Assembly (NCBI RefSeq): GCF_030150155.1
Contig: NZ_JASLGR010000059.1
Location: 62,001 to 126,000 of the forward strand
Length of the DNA: 64,000 nt
From: Nocardioides sp.
GTDB taxonomy: Bacteria; Actinomycetota; Actinomycetes; Propionibacteriales; Nocardioidaceae
Reading direction: 5' to 3'
The notes under the pieces are model-generated. The model saw nothing but the letters and a program-made list of their open reading frames with translations. It was not told where the DNA came from and made no database searches. Numbering within the stretch: the first letter of the stretch is position 1; every line of letters starts with the position of its first letter. This document shows, one piece after another, positions 41,039-50,254 of the stretch. The translations under genes and the position numbers were made by a program.

Positions 41039-42313
41039 ATGACCACTCGCCGCGCGCGTCACCACCGTGCCGTCGTCGCGCTGAGCGTCGGCGCAGCGCT
41101 CCTCGCCGGCTCGCTCGGTGCTGTCGGGACGGCCTCACCGTCCACGGCCGCCCCGGTCGCGGCGTGGGACAGGACGTTCGCGCTCAGCTCGGCGCCGGGA
41201 TCGAAGCACACCCTCTATTTGGACTTCCTCGGCGGCACCGTCACCGGGACGTACTGGAACACCACCGCTCAGGCGGCCGCCATCACCGTGGCGCCGTTCA
41301 GCCTCGACGCCTACACCGCGCACTTCTCCCGCCTGGAGCTCGGCGCGATCCAGGCCGCCTGGGCGACCGTGGCCCAGGATTACTCCCCCTTCGACATCAA
41401 CGTCACCACAGCCCCGGCCCCCGCGGACGCGATCTCCCGCTCCTCGGCCGCCGACGACACCTGGGGCACCCGGGTGATGATCACCGACCAGGTCCCGACC
41501 ATGACCGGGTGCGGCTGCGGCGGCAACGCCTGGCTGGGCTCCGCGGACCGGGTCAGCACGCCGGGCACCCCGGCCTGGGTGATCACCGGCGACCTCGGGC
41601 TCTCCGCGCAGGACCCGGCCAGCCTGACCGGCCTGGGCATCGGCAACGCGATCAGCCACGAGGCCGGGCATACCTTCGGCCTGGTCCACCAGGGCCTGGG
41701 CTCCTCGGAGTACTACGAGCGCCAGGGCCTGTGGGCGCCGATCATGGGAGCCTCGTCGTTCGCTCCGATGACGCAGTGGAGCGATGGCCGGTACGCCGGT
41801 GGGCACCATGGCCAGGACGACATGGCGATCCTGCGCTCCGTGCTGGGCCCCACCCGCACGGCCCGGCGCGGGCCGTCGACGCTGAGCGTCGGCGCCACGA
41901 CGTACGGCATGGTCACCGGTGCCAGCCAGGTCGACACCTATACGCTCGCGCCGAGCCGGCGCACCCGGACGGTCCGGATCACCGCCGCACCGACCGGCCT
42001 GGCCCCCGACCTCGACCTGCGGATGAGGGTGACCGACGACACCGGGCGGGTGGTCGGCACCGCGGCACCGCGCAACGGCTCCGACGCCCTCGGCCAGTGG
42101 GTCACCGGCCTGGGCGCCGGCCTCACCCTCACCGTCGAGGCGGGCCACCGCTACACCGTCGACGTCGCGCCGAGCGGCAACCAGAGCACCCGACGGCAGA
42201 ACTCCTCGGGGCTCTACGACACCTACTCGGCCTACGGGTCGGTCGGGGCCTACCGGCTCAGCGTCGCTCCATCCAGCGGAACCTGGGCTCGCCGCGCCCA
42301 CGCCCGTCGCTAG
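41039..42313 (+). CDS. Secreted metzincin-type zinc metalloprotease
   Basis: 424-residue exported protein. A long twin-basic start (TTRRARHHRA), hydrophobic core and Ala-rich cleavage region (about 1-37) form a signal peptide. The zinc site is HEAGHTFGLVH (about 207-217), matching HExxHxxGxxH, with a likely Met-turn in PIMGASS near 236. A CGCG cluster lies near 160. After about 275 a beta-rich pre-peptidase C-terminal-like domain follows (VDTYTLAPSRRTRTVRI). It degrades extracellular protein; the specific target is unknown. Divergent from pncB. Confidence 0.87.
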   Translation: MTTRRARHHRAVVALSVGAALLAGSLGAVGTASPSTAAPVAAWDRTFALSSAPGSKHTLYLDFLGGTVTGTYWNTTAQAAAITVAPFSLDAYTAHFSRLELGAIQAAWATVAQDYSPFDINVTTAPAPADAISRSSAADDTWGTRVMITDQVPTMTGCGCGGNAWLGSADRVSTPGTPAWVITGDLGLSAQDPASLTGLGIGNAISHEAGHTFGLVHQGLGSSEYYERQGLWAPIMGASSFAPMTQWSDGRYAGGHHGQDDMAILRSVLGPTRTARRGPSTLSVGATTYGMVTGASQVDTYTLAPSRRTRTVRITAAPTGLAPDLDLRMRVTDDTGRVVGTAAPRNGSDALGQWVTGLGAGLTLTVEAGHRYTVDVAPSGNQSTRRQNSSGLYDTYSAYGSVGAYRLSVAPSSGTWARRAHARR

Positions 42314-42361
42314 CGTGTCGGCTCCGCACCCGCCCGGGTGCAACCGATTCCAGGAGTCGAC

Positions 42362-43249
42362 ATGTTCACACTGGTGGTCCACGGCACCCACCTGATGCAG
42401 TTCGCCCGCGCGATCGGCGACCAGACGCCGGCGTACGACGAGATCGGCCGGCTGTGCGCCGACGGCACCGTCGACGCCCTGGTCGCCCCGCCGACGTTCC
42501 TGATGGCCGCCGACCACTTCGATCCCGACTTCCCCCGGCGCCCCCGTCCGGGACAACCGTGGCTCGGCACCCACGACCCGCGACCGAACCCGCCGATCGG
42601 GTTCCACATGGAGCAGCACTTCACCTTCCACCAGCCCGTCCGCGCCGGCCAGGTCCTGGTCGCCGAGGCACGACCGGGAGCGGCCTGGGAGAAGTCAGGG
42701 CGCCGGGTCGGGACGATGCGGTTCGCCGAGACCCTGACCGACTACCGGACCCCGGCAGGCGACCTGGTCGCCACGGCCCGGTGGGTGCAGGCCCACGTGC
42801 AGCAGCGCCCCGCCGAGGCGAGCGCGCCGGCCGTCACCGAGAGGGGCACCCCGCTGCCGGGCGAGGGGTGGGAGACGGTGCTCACCACCGAGCTCACCCG
42901 CGCCCAGCTGGTGATGTACGCCGGGGCCTCGGGGGACTTCGCGCCGCTGCACACCGACGAGCTCTATGCCCGTGAACGTGGCTACCCGGGCGTCTTCGCC
43001 CACGGGATGCTGACGATGGGGATGAGCGGACGTGGCGTCACCGATCGGTTCGGCCATGCCGCGGTGCGTGCCTTCGGCGGGCGGATGACCGGTCAGGCCT
43101 GGCCCGGCGACCGGCTGGTCGCAACCACCCGGATCACCGCTGAGACACCGACCCCCGAGGGCCGGGTCGTCGACCTGGCCGTCACCACCCGCAACCAGTC
43201 CGGGACGGTCCTCTTCGCGGGCACCGCCACGGTGCTGGTCGAGGACTAG
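42362..43249 (+). CDS. Double-hotdog MaoC-like acyl dehydratase
   Basis: 295 residues with two hotdog folds: an N-terminal FAS1/HTD2-like half (about 5-130) and a C-terminal MaoC half (about 155-290). The hydratase signature is in GASGDFAPLHTDELYARERG (near 197-216, Asp and His), followed by FAHGMLTMG. It resembles fused HadA-HadB type 3-hydroxyacyl-thioester dehydratases, acting in fatty-acid or steroid side-chain metabolism. AGGAG precedes the ATG. It overlaps the GNAT gene tail to tail by 4 bp. Confidence 0.85.
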   Translation: MFTLVVHGTHLMQFARAIGDQTPAYDEIGRLCADGTVDALVAPPTFLMAADHFDPDFPRRPRPGQPWLGTHDPRPNPPIGFHMEQHFTFHQPVRAGQVLVAEARPGAAWEKSGRRVGTMRFAETLTDYRTPAGDLVATARWVQAHVQQRPAEASAPAVTERGTPLPGEGWETVLTTELTRAQLVMYAGASGDFAPLHTDELYARERGYPGVFAHGMLTMGMSGRGVTDRFGHAAVRAFGGRMTGQAWPGDRLVATTRITAETPTPEGRVVDLAVTTRNQSGTVLFAGTATVLVED

Positions 43250-43821
43250 GAGAGGGTCCCGTCGGGGTCCGTCGGCAGCCCCAGCACGTCGAAGCTGCGC
43301 TCCCCCAGGGCGAACCCGCCGATGCGACGCCAGCCGAGCCGGGCGTGGACGGTCTGGGAGAGGGTGTTGGTGCTCTCGATGAACGCCACCGCGACGGCGT
43401 ACGTCGTCACGTTGGCCTCCAGCAGCCGGGTGAGCAGCCCGCGCAGGATCCCGCGTCCCCGGAAGGCCTCGTCCACCACGACCGGGCCGTAGAGGAAGTA
43501 GCGGCCCGGGCCGAACACCTCGGCGGCGACCCGGTTGGTCTCCCCGGCCGGCCCGGTGCCGACCGTTCCCGGTGCGGAGCTGATCGCCACTCCGGCCAGG
43601 GTGCCGGCCTCCTCGGCGACCCAGATCCCCGGCCCGTCGGCCAGCGCGGCGAGGGTCGCCGGCGTCCACTCGCCCTGCACGAAGCCGCGTTCGGCACGTT
43701 CGCGCGCCGAGAGCCCGACGCCCCGGTGGCGGTCGATCAGGTCGAGGATCGCGGACTCGTCCCGTGGTTCGGCCGGCCGGAGGCGCACGGTCGCGTCGGA
43801 AGGGGGCTGCGTGGGGCTCAC
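43246..43821 (-). CDS. GNAT-family N-acetyltransferase
   Basis: 191-residue acetyltransferase. YFLYGPVVVDEAFRGRGILR (about 105-124) is the beta4/alpha3 acetyl-CoA motif with RGRGI, and IESTNTLSQTVHARLGWRRI near 148 is the C-terminal motif. Substrate unknown. GTG 43821 was chosen; GTG 43848 would add 9 residues. Confidence 0.83.
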   Translation of the reverse strand: MSPTQPPSDATVRLRPAEPRDESAILDLIDRHRGVGLSARERAERGFVQGEWTPATLAALADGPGIWVAEEAGTLAGVAISSAPGTVGTGPAGETNRVAAEVFGPGRYFLYGPVVVDEAFRGRGILRGLLTRLLEANVTTYAVAVAFIESTNTLSQTVHARLGWRRIGGFALGERSFDVLGLPTDPDGTLS

Positions 43822-43889
43822 CTCGCCAACGTAACCGGCGCCGCCCACCGCTACGGTGACCTGCGTGAACCAGCGGCGACAGGATCGGC

Positions 43890-45395
43890 GTGCCTAACAA
43901 CGAGCTCGGTGACTTCCAGACGCCGAGCGCGCTGGCGTTGCGCTGTCTGACGGTGCTCGGAGTGCCCGCGCACGCCCGGGTGCTGGAGCCGACCTGTGGC
44001 CGCGGCGCGTTCCTGGAGGCGGCCGCCACGCTGAGCCCGGACACCGAGCGGATCGGCATCGAGCTCCAGCCCGCGTACGCCGCCGAGGCACGCCGTTGGG
44101 CCGACGTCCGGGTGGCGAACATCTTCACCACCGACCTGCGCCGAGACCTGACCTGGCGCAGCGACGGGCCGCTGTACGTCGTCGGCAACCCGCCCTGGGT
44201 GACCTCGGCCGATCTGCGCCGGATGGAGTCGTCCAACCTCCCGGTCAAGGAGAACCTGAAGGGTGCCCGGGGCCTGGACGCGATGCTCGGGTCGAGCAAC
44301 TTCGACGTGGCGGAGTACATCATCGCCCGGGCCCTGGAGGCGCACCGCGACCAGCCGGTCGTGCTGGGGATGCTCTGCAAGACCCAGGTCGCCCGCAACG
44401 TACTCGGCCACGCCGCCGCGCAGGGGTGGCCGGTGGCCGAGGCACACCTGTACCGGATCGACGCCCGGACCTGGTTCGACGCCGGGGTGGACGCCTGCTG
44501 GTTCACGGTCCGCCTCGACGCGGGCCGACCGACCGATCACACCTGCCTGATCCACGACGACCTGTTCGCCACGACGCCCGACGTCGAGGGACGGCGGTTC
44601 GGGGTGGTGGACGGCCTGGTGGTCTCCGACGTGGCGCGGTACACGGCCGTCCGTGAGGCCGACGGCCGGTCGCCGTACGAGTGGCGCTCGGGGCTCAAGC
44701 ACGATGCAGCGCGCGTCTTCGAGCTCGCCGCCCTGCCCGAGCCCGCCACGCAGGCCGGCGTACCGGTCGATCTGGAGTCCGAGTACGTGCTGCCGCTGCT
44801 CAAGTCGACCGACCTATTCCGGGGACGGCATCGCGAGCTGGGGCGGTGGGTGATCGTTCCGCAGCGCACCTTCGGGGCCGAGACCACGACGCTGGCCCGC
44901 ACCGCGCCCCGGTTGTGGCGCTACCTGAACGAGCATGCGGCGGTGCTCGACGCGCGCCGGTCCTCGATCTATCGCAACCGGCCGCGGTTCTCGGTGTTCG
45001 GCCACGGCGAGTACACCTATGCGCCGTACAAGGTCGCCGTCTCCGGGCTGCACAAGGAGCCGCGGTTCCGTCTGCTGGGGCCGCTCCGGGACCAGCCGGT
45101 GGTGCTCGACGACACCTGCTACTTCGCGCCGTTCAGCGATCCGACAGAGGCGGCGGTGGCCACCGCGGTGCTCACCAGCAGGCCGTGCCTGGACCTGATC
45201 GACTCCCTGGTCTTCTGGGACTCCAAGCGGCCGGTGACGAAGAAGGTGCTGGCACGCCTGGATCTGAACCGGCTGCCGCTCGATCCCGCGTCGGTGGTGA
45301 CGCAGGCTGGCGCGTACGCCGCTGAGGCGGGCCTGACCTTCGACGCCGACGCTGCGCGTGGCATGGTCGGCGCCCTGGGCCGGCGGCACGACTGA
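43890..45395 (+). CDS. N6-adenine DNA methyltransferase, TaqI-like, solitary
   Basis: 501-residue class I methyltransferase. It has the order of gamma-type N6-adenine MTases: LGDFQTPSALALRC at the N-terminus, SAM motif I RVLEPTCGRGAFLEAA (about 30-45), motif II IGIELQPAYAAEA and catalytic motif IV NPPW near 101. A C-terminal target-recognition-like region follows (PLLKSTDLFRGR near 305 and YAPYKVAVSGLHKEPRFRL near 380), as in TaqI-type enzymes. No cognate restriction endonuclease adjoins it; the neighbouring HNH protein is of the DUF222 family. It may be an orphan epigenetic regulator or the rest of a restriction system. GTG 43890 follows AGGA. Confidence 0.82.
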   Translation: MPNNELGDFQTPSALALRCLTVLGVPAHARVLEPTCGRGAFLEAAATLSPDTERIGIELQPAYAAEARRWADVRVANIFTTDLRRDLTWRSDGPLYVVGNPPWVTSADLRRMESSNLPVKENLKGARGLDAMLGSSNFDVAEYIIARALEAHRDQPVVLGMLCKTQVARNVLGHAAAQGWPVAEAHLYRIDARTWFDAGVDACWFTVRLDAGRPTDHTCLIHDDLFATTPDVEGRRFGVVDGLVVSDVARYTAVREADGRSPYEWRSGLKHDAARVFELAALPEPATQAGVPVDLESEYVLPLLKSTDLFRGRHRELGRWVIVPQRTFGAETTTLARTAPRLWRYLNEHAAVLDARRSSIYRNRPRFSVFGHGEYTYAPYKVAVSGLHKEPRFRLLGPLRDQPVVLDDTCYFAPFSDPTEAAVATAVLTSRPCLDLIDSLVFWDSKRPVTKKVLARLDLNRLPLDPASVVTQAGAYAAEAGLTFDADAARGMVGALGRRHD

Positions 45396-45430
45396 ACCAG
45401 GTCAGTGCCGGTGCACGATCGAACGTCGTG

Positions 45431-46678
45431 TCACGGACCGCCGATGGTAGGCAGCGAAGTCGAGCCGGTCTGGGTGCGGAGGTAGGACCGGCCGGCCGGG
45501 CTGGTCCAGAGGTAGATGCCGGGTTCGAGGTGCTGGTATTGCCAACCGCTGTGGGTCTTGAGGCGGTGGTGGTGGCGGCACAGGGGTGCGAGGTTGGTGC
45601 TGGTGGTCTGGCCGGGTGGGCCTTGGTTCTCATAGGGGGTGATGTGGTCCAGGTCGGAAGCCCGGGCTGGTCGGTCGCACCAGGGGTGGACGCAGGTCCG
45701 GTTGATCAGGATCGCTTGTTCCCGCATGGTCTCGGACGGGACATACCCATCACGCGTGTGAGATTCGGCGAGGTCGAGGACGGGACGGATGATCACCTTC
45801 GTGCCGGCGGTGCGGCACCACTCGGCTACCCGTTCGACCGGGGCGAGAGTGTTGCCGGCTTCGATGTGGGCGATGGGTGAGTCGGGGGTGAGGTGGACGT
45901 AGGTGTGCACCACCCGCGTCACGGCATCGGGAGTCTCCTCGGCTGATCCCGCCAACTGGCGGCGTGCGATCACCCCGACTGCCTTCGCGCGGCGGACGTC
46001 CAGAGGTTCGGGCTCAGAGTCCGGGCTGGATGCGTCGAGGGTGGCGAGTTCGGCGGCGACCTCCTGGATCGCTGCCTCGAAGTCAGCAGCGTCAGCGGCA
46101 TCCAGGCGGCCGAACACGTCCGCGAGGCCGTCGGGCTGCCCGGCCCCGGAGACACTGATCGCCCGGCCCTCGGCTGCCGCCCTTGCTCGGGCCACAGCCG
46201 CATCAGGGTCGCTCAGGATCTCGGCCAGGACGACCATGCGGCGGAGGCGTGCCATCCCGACCCGGTGGGCGATCGGGGCGATGGCCTCGTCGACGTACCG
46301 CGCACCCTCGGCCGGGACACCGCGCAGCGTCGCGGCGACCTGACGGGCCCGCCACACCTCAACCCTGCCTTCTCGGACGGCAGCCAGAGTCTCGGGGAAC
46401 CGCCACGCCAGGTCCCACGCGTCAGCGAGGTAGGCCAGTGCAGCGTGGGGGCTCATCTGAGCGAACGCAGCGAACTCCGCGACTGCTTCCTCCCCGATGG
46501 GAGGACAGCCGTCACCACCGACGGGCATCTCCAGGCCGTACCGCTGCTCCACAGGCTCCGTGTCGGCCACCAGACTCAGCCAGCGGATTGCCTTGTCCAA
46601 GGCCTTCACCTCACGACGACGGGCCTTGGCCTGGTCGACACGCCAGCCCTCCAACAGCGCCTCCGCACTGCTGGTCAC
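45431..46678 (-). CDS. DUF222 / HNH endonuclease domain protein (13E12 repeat family)
   Basis: 415-residue protein: helical DUF222 region (about 20-290) and C-terminal HNH nuclease motif (CVHPWCDRPARASDLDHITP, then NLAPLCRHHHRLKTH, about 325-380) with the His and zinc-binding Cys pairs intact. These proteins are multicopy in mycobacteria and nocardioforms; their function is unproven and some spread with mobile DNA. GTG 46678 has GGAG upstream; ATG 46708 and 46702 are alternatives. Tail-to-tail with the methyltransferase, 35 bp apart. Confidence 0.83.
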   Translation of the reverse strand: MTSSAEALLEGWRVDQAKARRREVKALDKAIRWLSLVADTEPVEQRYGLEMPVGGDGCPPIGEEAVAEFAAFAQMSPHAALAYLADAWDLAWRFPETLAAVREGRVEVWRARQVAATLRGVPAEGARYVDEAIAPIAHRVGMARLRRMVVLAEILSDPDAAVARARAAAEGRAISVSGAGQPDGLADVFGRLDAADAADFEAAIQEVAAELATLDASSPDSEPEPLDVRRAKAVGVIARRQLAGSAEETPDAVTRVVHTYVHLTPDSPIAHIEAGNTLAPVERVAEWCRTAGTKVIIRPVLDLAESHTRDGYVPSETMREQAILINRTCVHPWCDRPARASDLDHITPYENQGPPGQTTSTNLAPLCRHHHRLKTHSGWQYQHLEPGIYLWTSPAGRSYLRTQTGSTSLPTIGGP

Positions 46679-46700
46679 TCCCGCTCCGCCCTTCGGCCTC

Positions 46701-46724
46701 ATACCCATCACAGTATGGGAAGCC
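46701..46724 (-). promoter_or_regulatory. Possible SigB-type promoter for the DUF222 gene
   Basis: Minus strand GGCT-N14-GGGTAT, a looser match than those in the stress island and with 14-nt spacing. It would give a 16-nt leader to GTG 46678. A chance match is quite possible. Confidence 0.25.
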
Positions 46725-46758
46725 ACCGACAAAACCTGACGCCCAGATCGCCACCCGG

Positions 46759-47472
46759 TCAGCGCGCGATCCTGATCCACTCCTGCTGTCCCTGGTCGTG
46801 GCCATCGACCAGCTCCCACATCAGCAGCAGCTCCTGCCCCACCGCCTTCGCCGGTACGGCGAACCGCATCACGAACCGGGTGCTGCCGCCGACCGGGATC
46901 GGGGCGAGACCGTCGCAGTTCAGGCGCCCGGTCATGCGTCCCGGGGACCGCGCATTGGGATTCTCGGACCACCACTGTTGGACGAAGGCCGGACACGGGG
47001 CGAGGTCGACGGCGGCGTCGCTGTGATTGGTGAGGGTGACGACGTACTCGATCGTCGAACCGAGACTGACACTCGACGGCAGTGTCAGGGTCGCCTGAAG
47101 TCCCGGCCAGCGCGCGGGCGGATCCACGTACCCCGGCTCGGGCACCGACGGTGCGACCCACGGGACGGCGTCGGTGCGGTCGCTCCACGGCACTGCGCTC
47201 CCCGTGTCCACCCCACTCGGAGACGGCGTCGGCGAGGTCACGGCCGGCACGTCCGGTGTCGCCGGGGCGAGCCCCCAGCGCAGGAGCGGGATGCCGAGCG
47301 CACAGAGGGCGACGACGACTGCGGCCAGCAGCATGACACGCGCCTTCGGGCCGAGAAGCCGCCGCGTCTCGCGACCACCGCTCGGAACGTCGATGGTCGC
47401 CGCCGCGGCGGCCAACAAGGCCCTGACCTCGTCCTCCTGGTCCGGGGTGAGGGGAGGTGCGTCAGAAGACAT
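46759..47472 (-). CDS. Membrane protein cotranscribed with ECF sigma factor
   Basis: 237-residue protein with a cytosolic N-terminus (1-43), one transmembrane helix (about 44-67, VMLLAAVVVALCALGIPLLRW) and an extracytoplasmic Pro/Thr-rich linker, then a beta-sandwich-like domain (about 125-235, TLPSSVSLGSTIEYVVTLTN). It overlaps the SigE-family gene by 11 bp, where an anti-sigma factor would be expected, but the HxxxCxxC zinc motif is absent. It may still act as a membrane-bound regulator; otherwise unknown. Confidence 0.7.
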   Translation of the reverse strand: MSSDAPPLTPDQEDEVRALLAAAAATIDVPSGGRETRRLLGPKARVMLLAAVVVALCALGIPLLRWGLAPATPDVPAVTSPTPSPSGVDTGSAVPWSDRTDAVPWVAPSVPEPGYVDPPARWPGLQATLTLPSSVSLGSTIEYVVTLTNHSDAAVDLAPCPAFVQQWWSENPNARSPGRMTGRLNCDGLAPIPVGGSTRFVMRFAVPAKAVGQELLLMWELVDGHDQGQQEWIRIAR

Positions 47473-47932
47473 CGGGACTCCTCAGGTCGGCGGCCAGTCC
47501 CGTGATCCCGCGGGCGGCTCGGCTCTTCACGGTGCCCGGCGCGATGCCGAGGGCCGCGGCGATCTCTCGTTCCGACATGCCCGCGTAGTAGCGCAGCACC
47601 AGCACCTCACGTTGGGGCGGGTCGAGGCGTGCCAACGCGCGCCGAACGGCGATCCCGGTGGTCTCGTCGGCGTGCTGAGCCGTGTCGGGCAGTACGTCGG
47701 TCGGGACCTCCCCGTTCCAGCGACGCCCGACCGCATCGCGCCAGGTGTTCACCACGATGGTGTGCACATAGGCGTCGGGCCGCTCGGCGCGTTGCACCTT
47801 CCGCCACTGGCGGTAGCAGCGCAGCAGGGCCGTCTGGACGACGTCCTCCGCGTCGCGCACCGGGCATCCCAGCAGGACCACGGTCCGCACCAACGCGGTG
47901 CGCCGCGTGGCGACGTACTCGCTGTAGTCCAT
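47462..47932 (-). CDS. SigE-family (ECF) RNA polymerase sigma factor
   Basis: 156-residue ECF sigma factor of the actinobacterial SigE family (short, without region 3). Region 2: GCPVRDAEDVVQTALLRCYR (about 22-41) and AYVHTIVVNTWRDAVGRRWN; region 4: LARLDPPQREVLVLRYYAGM with SEREIAAALGIAPGTVKSRA (about 100-140). Its membrane partner gene overlaps it downstream. Targets unknown. Confidence 0.9.
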   Translation of the reverse strand: MDYSEYVATRRTALVRTVVLLGCPVRDAEDVVQTALLRCYRQWRKVQRAERPDAYVHTIVVNTWRDAVGRRWNGEVPTDVLPDTAQHADETTGIAVRRALARLDPPQREVLVLRYYAGMSEREIAAALGIAPGTVKSRAARGITGLAADLRSPDVF

Positions 47933-48025
47933 CGGCCCTGCCTTCCGTGGGTGCCCTCTCCCTCTCAGACTGGCGAACCGTCAGATCGGTTCCCTGCCGT
48001 GGCACCCTACGGTCGGATGCTCCGC

Positions 48026-49954
48026 TCAGAGCGAGAACTGGCTGACCAGCTCCCGCAGCTGTGCGGCGGTGGTGTCGACGTCGACGGAGGCCTGGAGGGT
48101 CTGCGCGGCCGACGTACTGGCATCGACCGCTGCGGTGGCGACCTCGCTGACGTCGGCGGCGATGCCGTCGGCGCCACGCGCAGCCTCGGTGACCGAGCGG
48201 GCGATCTCGTTGGTGGTGGCGGTCTGCTCCTCGACGGCCGAAGCGATCGTGGTCTGGATGTCGCTGATCCTGACGATCACGTCGCCGATCCGCTCGATCG
48301 CACCGACCGCCTCCGTGGTGCGGGCCTGGATCGCGCTGATCCGGTCGGCGATGTCGGTGGTGGCCTTGGCGGTCTGACCGGCGAGCTCCTTGACCTCGCT
48401 CGCTACGACGGCGAAGCCCTTGCCGTGCTCACCGGCGCGGGCAGCCTCGATGGTGGCGTTCAGGGCGAGCAGGTTGGTCTGCTGGGCGATCGAGGTGATC
48501 AGCTTGATCACCTGGCTGATCTCGTTGCTGGCGTCACCGAGCGCGGCGATCGTGGTCGACGCTCCCCCGGCCATCCCGACCGCCTCGCCCGCTACCGAGG
48601 CAGCCTCGCTGGCGTTCTGGGCGATCTCGCGGATCGAGGCCGACATCTCCTCGGCGGCGGAGGCGACGGTCTGGATGGCGACCGAGGTCTGGACCGCGGC
48701 AGCCGAGGCCGACTCGGCCCGCGCCGAGGTCGTGGCGGCGCCGGAACCGAGGCCGGTCGCCAGCCCGTTGAGGTGCGTCGAGGCGGCTTGCAGGCCGGTC
48801 GCAGAGTCGCCGATCTGAGCCATCGAGACCCGGAAAGAGGCCACCAGCTCCTGGAGTGCGGCCGCCATCTGCCCAATGTTGTCGTCCCCGTCGGCGAGGA
48901 CCTCGACGGTCAGGTCGCCCTCGCGCACCCGGCGGGTGGCGTTGAGCAACACCTCGACCCGGCGGGCGTTCTCGGCAGCGGCCTCAGTGCGAGCAGCGTC
49001 CTCGAGAGCACGGGTGAACGCTTCCCGGCTGGCGGTGATGATGTCGCGCAGGGTGGCGCGGATCGCCTCGAAGTCGAGCGGCTCCTTGGCGAGGAACTCG
49101 ATCATGCCCGCGGTCCCCGAACGCGGCCCCAGGGGCAGCGCGAACCCGGCGACGTACCCCTCCTCCAACGCCAGACGCAGGTGCTGGTCGTCGGCGACCT
49201 CCCGCAGGTCCGGGGCCTCGATCAGGGTGTCGGCGCTCCAGGCCCGACCGATCAGGCCGACTCGATCCCCACGCCCGTAGGAGCTGCGCGCAGCGGCGCC
49301 GGCCATCGCGCCGACCTCGCTGGACTGGCCGAAGAAGCGGGCCTCGTCACCGAAGATCTTGTGCCCCACAGCATGGTCGGCGCCGAAGTACTCCAGGACG
49401 TTGCCGATCACGGCCCCGACGACCTCGTCCTCGTGCTTGACGTCGGCCAGCGAACGCAGCAGCGCGCTGATCGCCTCGGCGTTGCGGGCGGTCTGGCGCG
49501 CCAGCACCTCCGAGCGCTTCTGCGCCGTGATGTCGTGCACCGCCACCACGGAGCCCAGGAAGCGGCCCGTGCTCGGCTCGTGGATCGGGTCGATCTCGAG
49601 CTGACGCCACGCACCACGGAACTCGTACTCCGTCGTGAAGGGCAGCAGCGAGTCATCGCGCAGCAGATCCCGGCCGTGCTCGGGGTGCAGGTACAGCCGC
49701 GCCATGTCGAACCCGCGGGCCTCCTCCAGGCGCAGATCCCGCCGGTCCAGCATGAACGCCACCCGCTCCAGGCCGGCCTGGTTGAAGTGCTGCATCCGGT
49801 ACGCCGGATCGACGACGTACACCGCATGGCTGAGGTAGTCCAACGCACCGAAGTCGAGCGCGGCCAGACCGCCCTCGCTGACGGTCATGTCGGACTCGGA
49901 GGCGGTGCGCTGAGCGGGGATGTCGGCGGAGATCTCGGCGGGGAGGGCAGTCAC
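48026..49954 (-). CDS. Soluble methyl-accepting chemotaxis-type receptor (PAS-GAF-MCP)
   Basis: 642-residue protein with no transmembrane segment. A PAS domain (about 30-145: LSHAVYVVDPAYRMQHFNQA, then DITAQKRSE) is followed by a GAF-like region (about 160-300). Next come a HAMP-like helix pair and an MCP signalling hairpin with ALNATIEAARAGEHGKGFAV near 500 and VVASEVKELAGQTAKAT. No cheA, cheW or flagellar genes are in the window. It may sense a cytoplasmic ligand or redox state. GTG 49954 has GGAA upstream; ATG 49999 is possible. Confidence 0.87.
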   Translation of the reverse strand: MTALPAEISADIPAQRTASESDMTVSEGGLAALDFGALDYLSHAVYVVDPAYRMQHFNQAGLERVAFMLDRRDLRLEEARGFDMARLYLHPEHGRDLLRDDSLLPFTTEYEFRGAWRQLEIDPIHEPSTGRFLGSVVAVHDITAQKRSEVLARQTARNAEAISALLRSLADVKHEDEVVGAVIGNVLEYFGADHAVGHKIFGDEARFFGQSSEVGAMAGAAARSSYGRGDRVGLIGRAWSADTLIEAPDLREVADDQHLRLALEEGYVAGFALPLGPRSGTAGMIEFLAKEPLDFEAIRATLRDIITASREAFTRALEDAARTEAAAENARRVEVLLNATRRVREGDLTVEVLADGDDNIGQMAAALQELVASFRVSMAQIGDSATGLQAASTHLNGLATGLGSGAATTSARAESASAAAVQTSVAIQTVASAAEEMSASIREIAQNASEAASVAGEAVGMAGGASTTIAALGDASNEISQVIKLITSIAQQTNLLALNATIEAARAGEHGKGFAVVASEVKELAGQTAKATTDIADRISAIQARTTEAVGAIERIGDVIVRISDIQTTIASAVEEQTATTNEIARSVTEAARGADGIAADVSEVATAAVDASTSAAQTLQASVDVDTTAAQLRELVSQFSL

Positions 49955-50047
49955 GCAGGTTCCAACGGCAGCCCCGGATCGGATCTGATGGAAAACCATC
50001 CCCAACCGTCCCGGGACCGTCACGACAGCACCAGGCGCACCAACGAC

Positions 50048-50087
50048 AACAGGCTCTGACCCGCGTTTCCGCTGGTCAGAGCCTGTT
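50048..50087. terminator. Hairpin downstream of tRNA-Pro
   Basis: 14-bp perfect stem AACAGGCTCTGACC / GGTCAGAGCCTGTT with a 12-nt loop, 5 nt beyond the 3' end of the leftward tRNA. It likely ends the tRNA transcript; the longer T run is on the + side. Confidence 0.7.
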
Positions 50088-50092
50088 TTCTG

Positions 50093-50166
<74 letters not shown>

Positions 50167-50254
50167 ATCCGCCCGCCGAAGCGAACGTGTGAACACTATC
50201 GTAAGAGCCGGTTTCCCGAGGAATCGGGGGCCTTTCGCGTGTCACACGGCGGTG

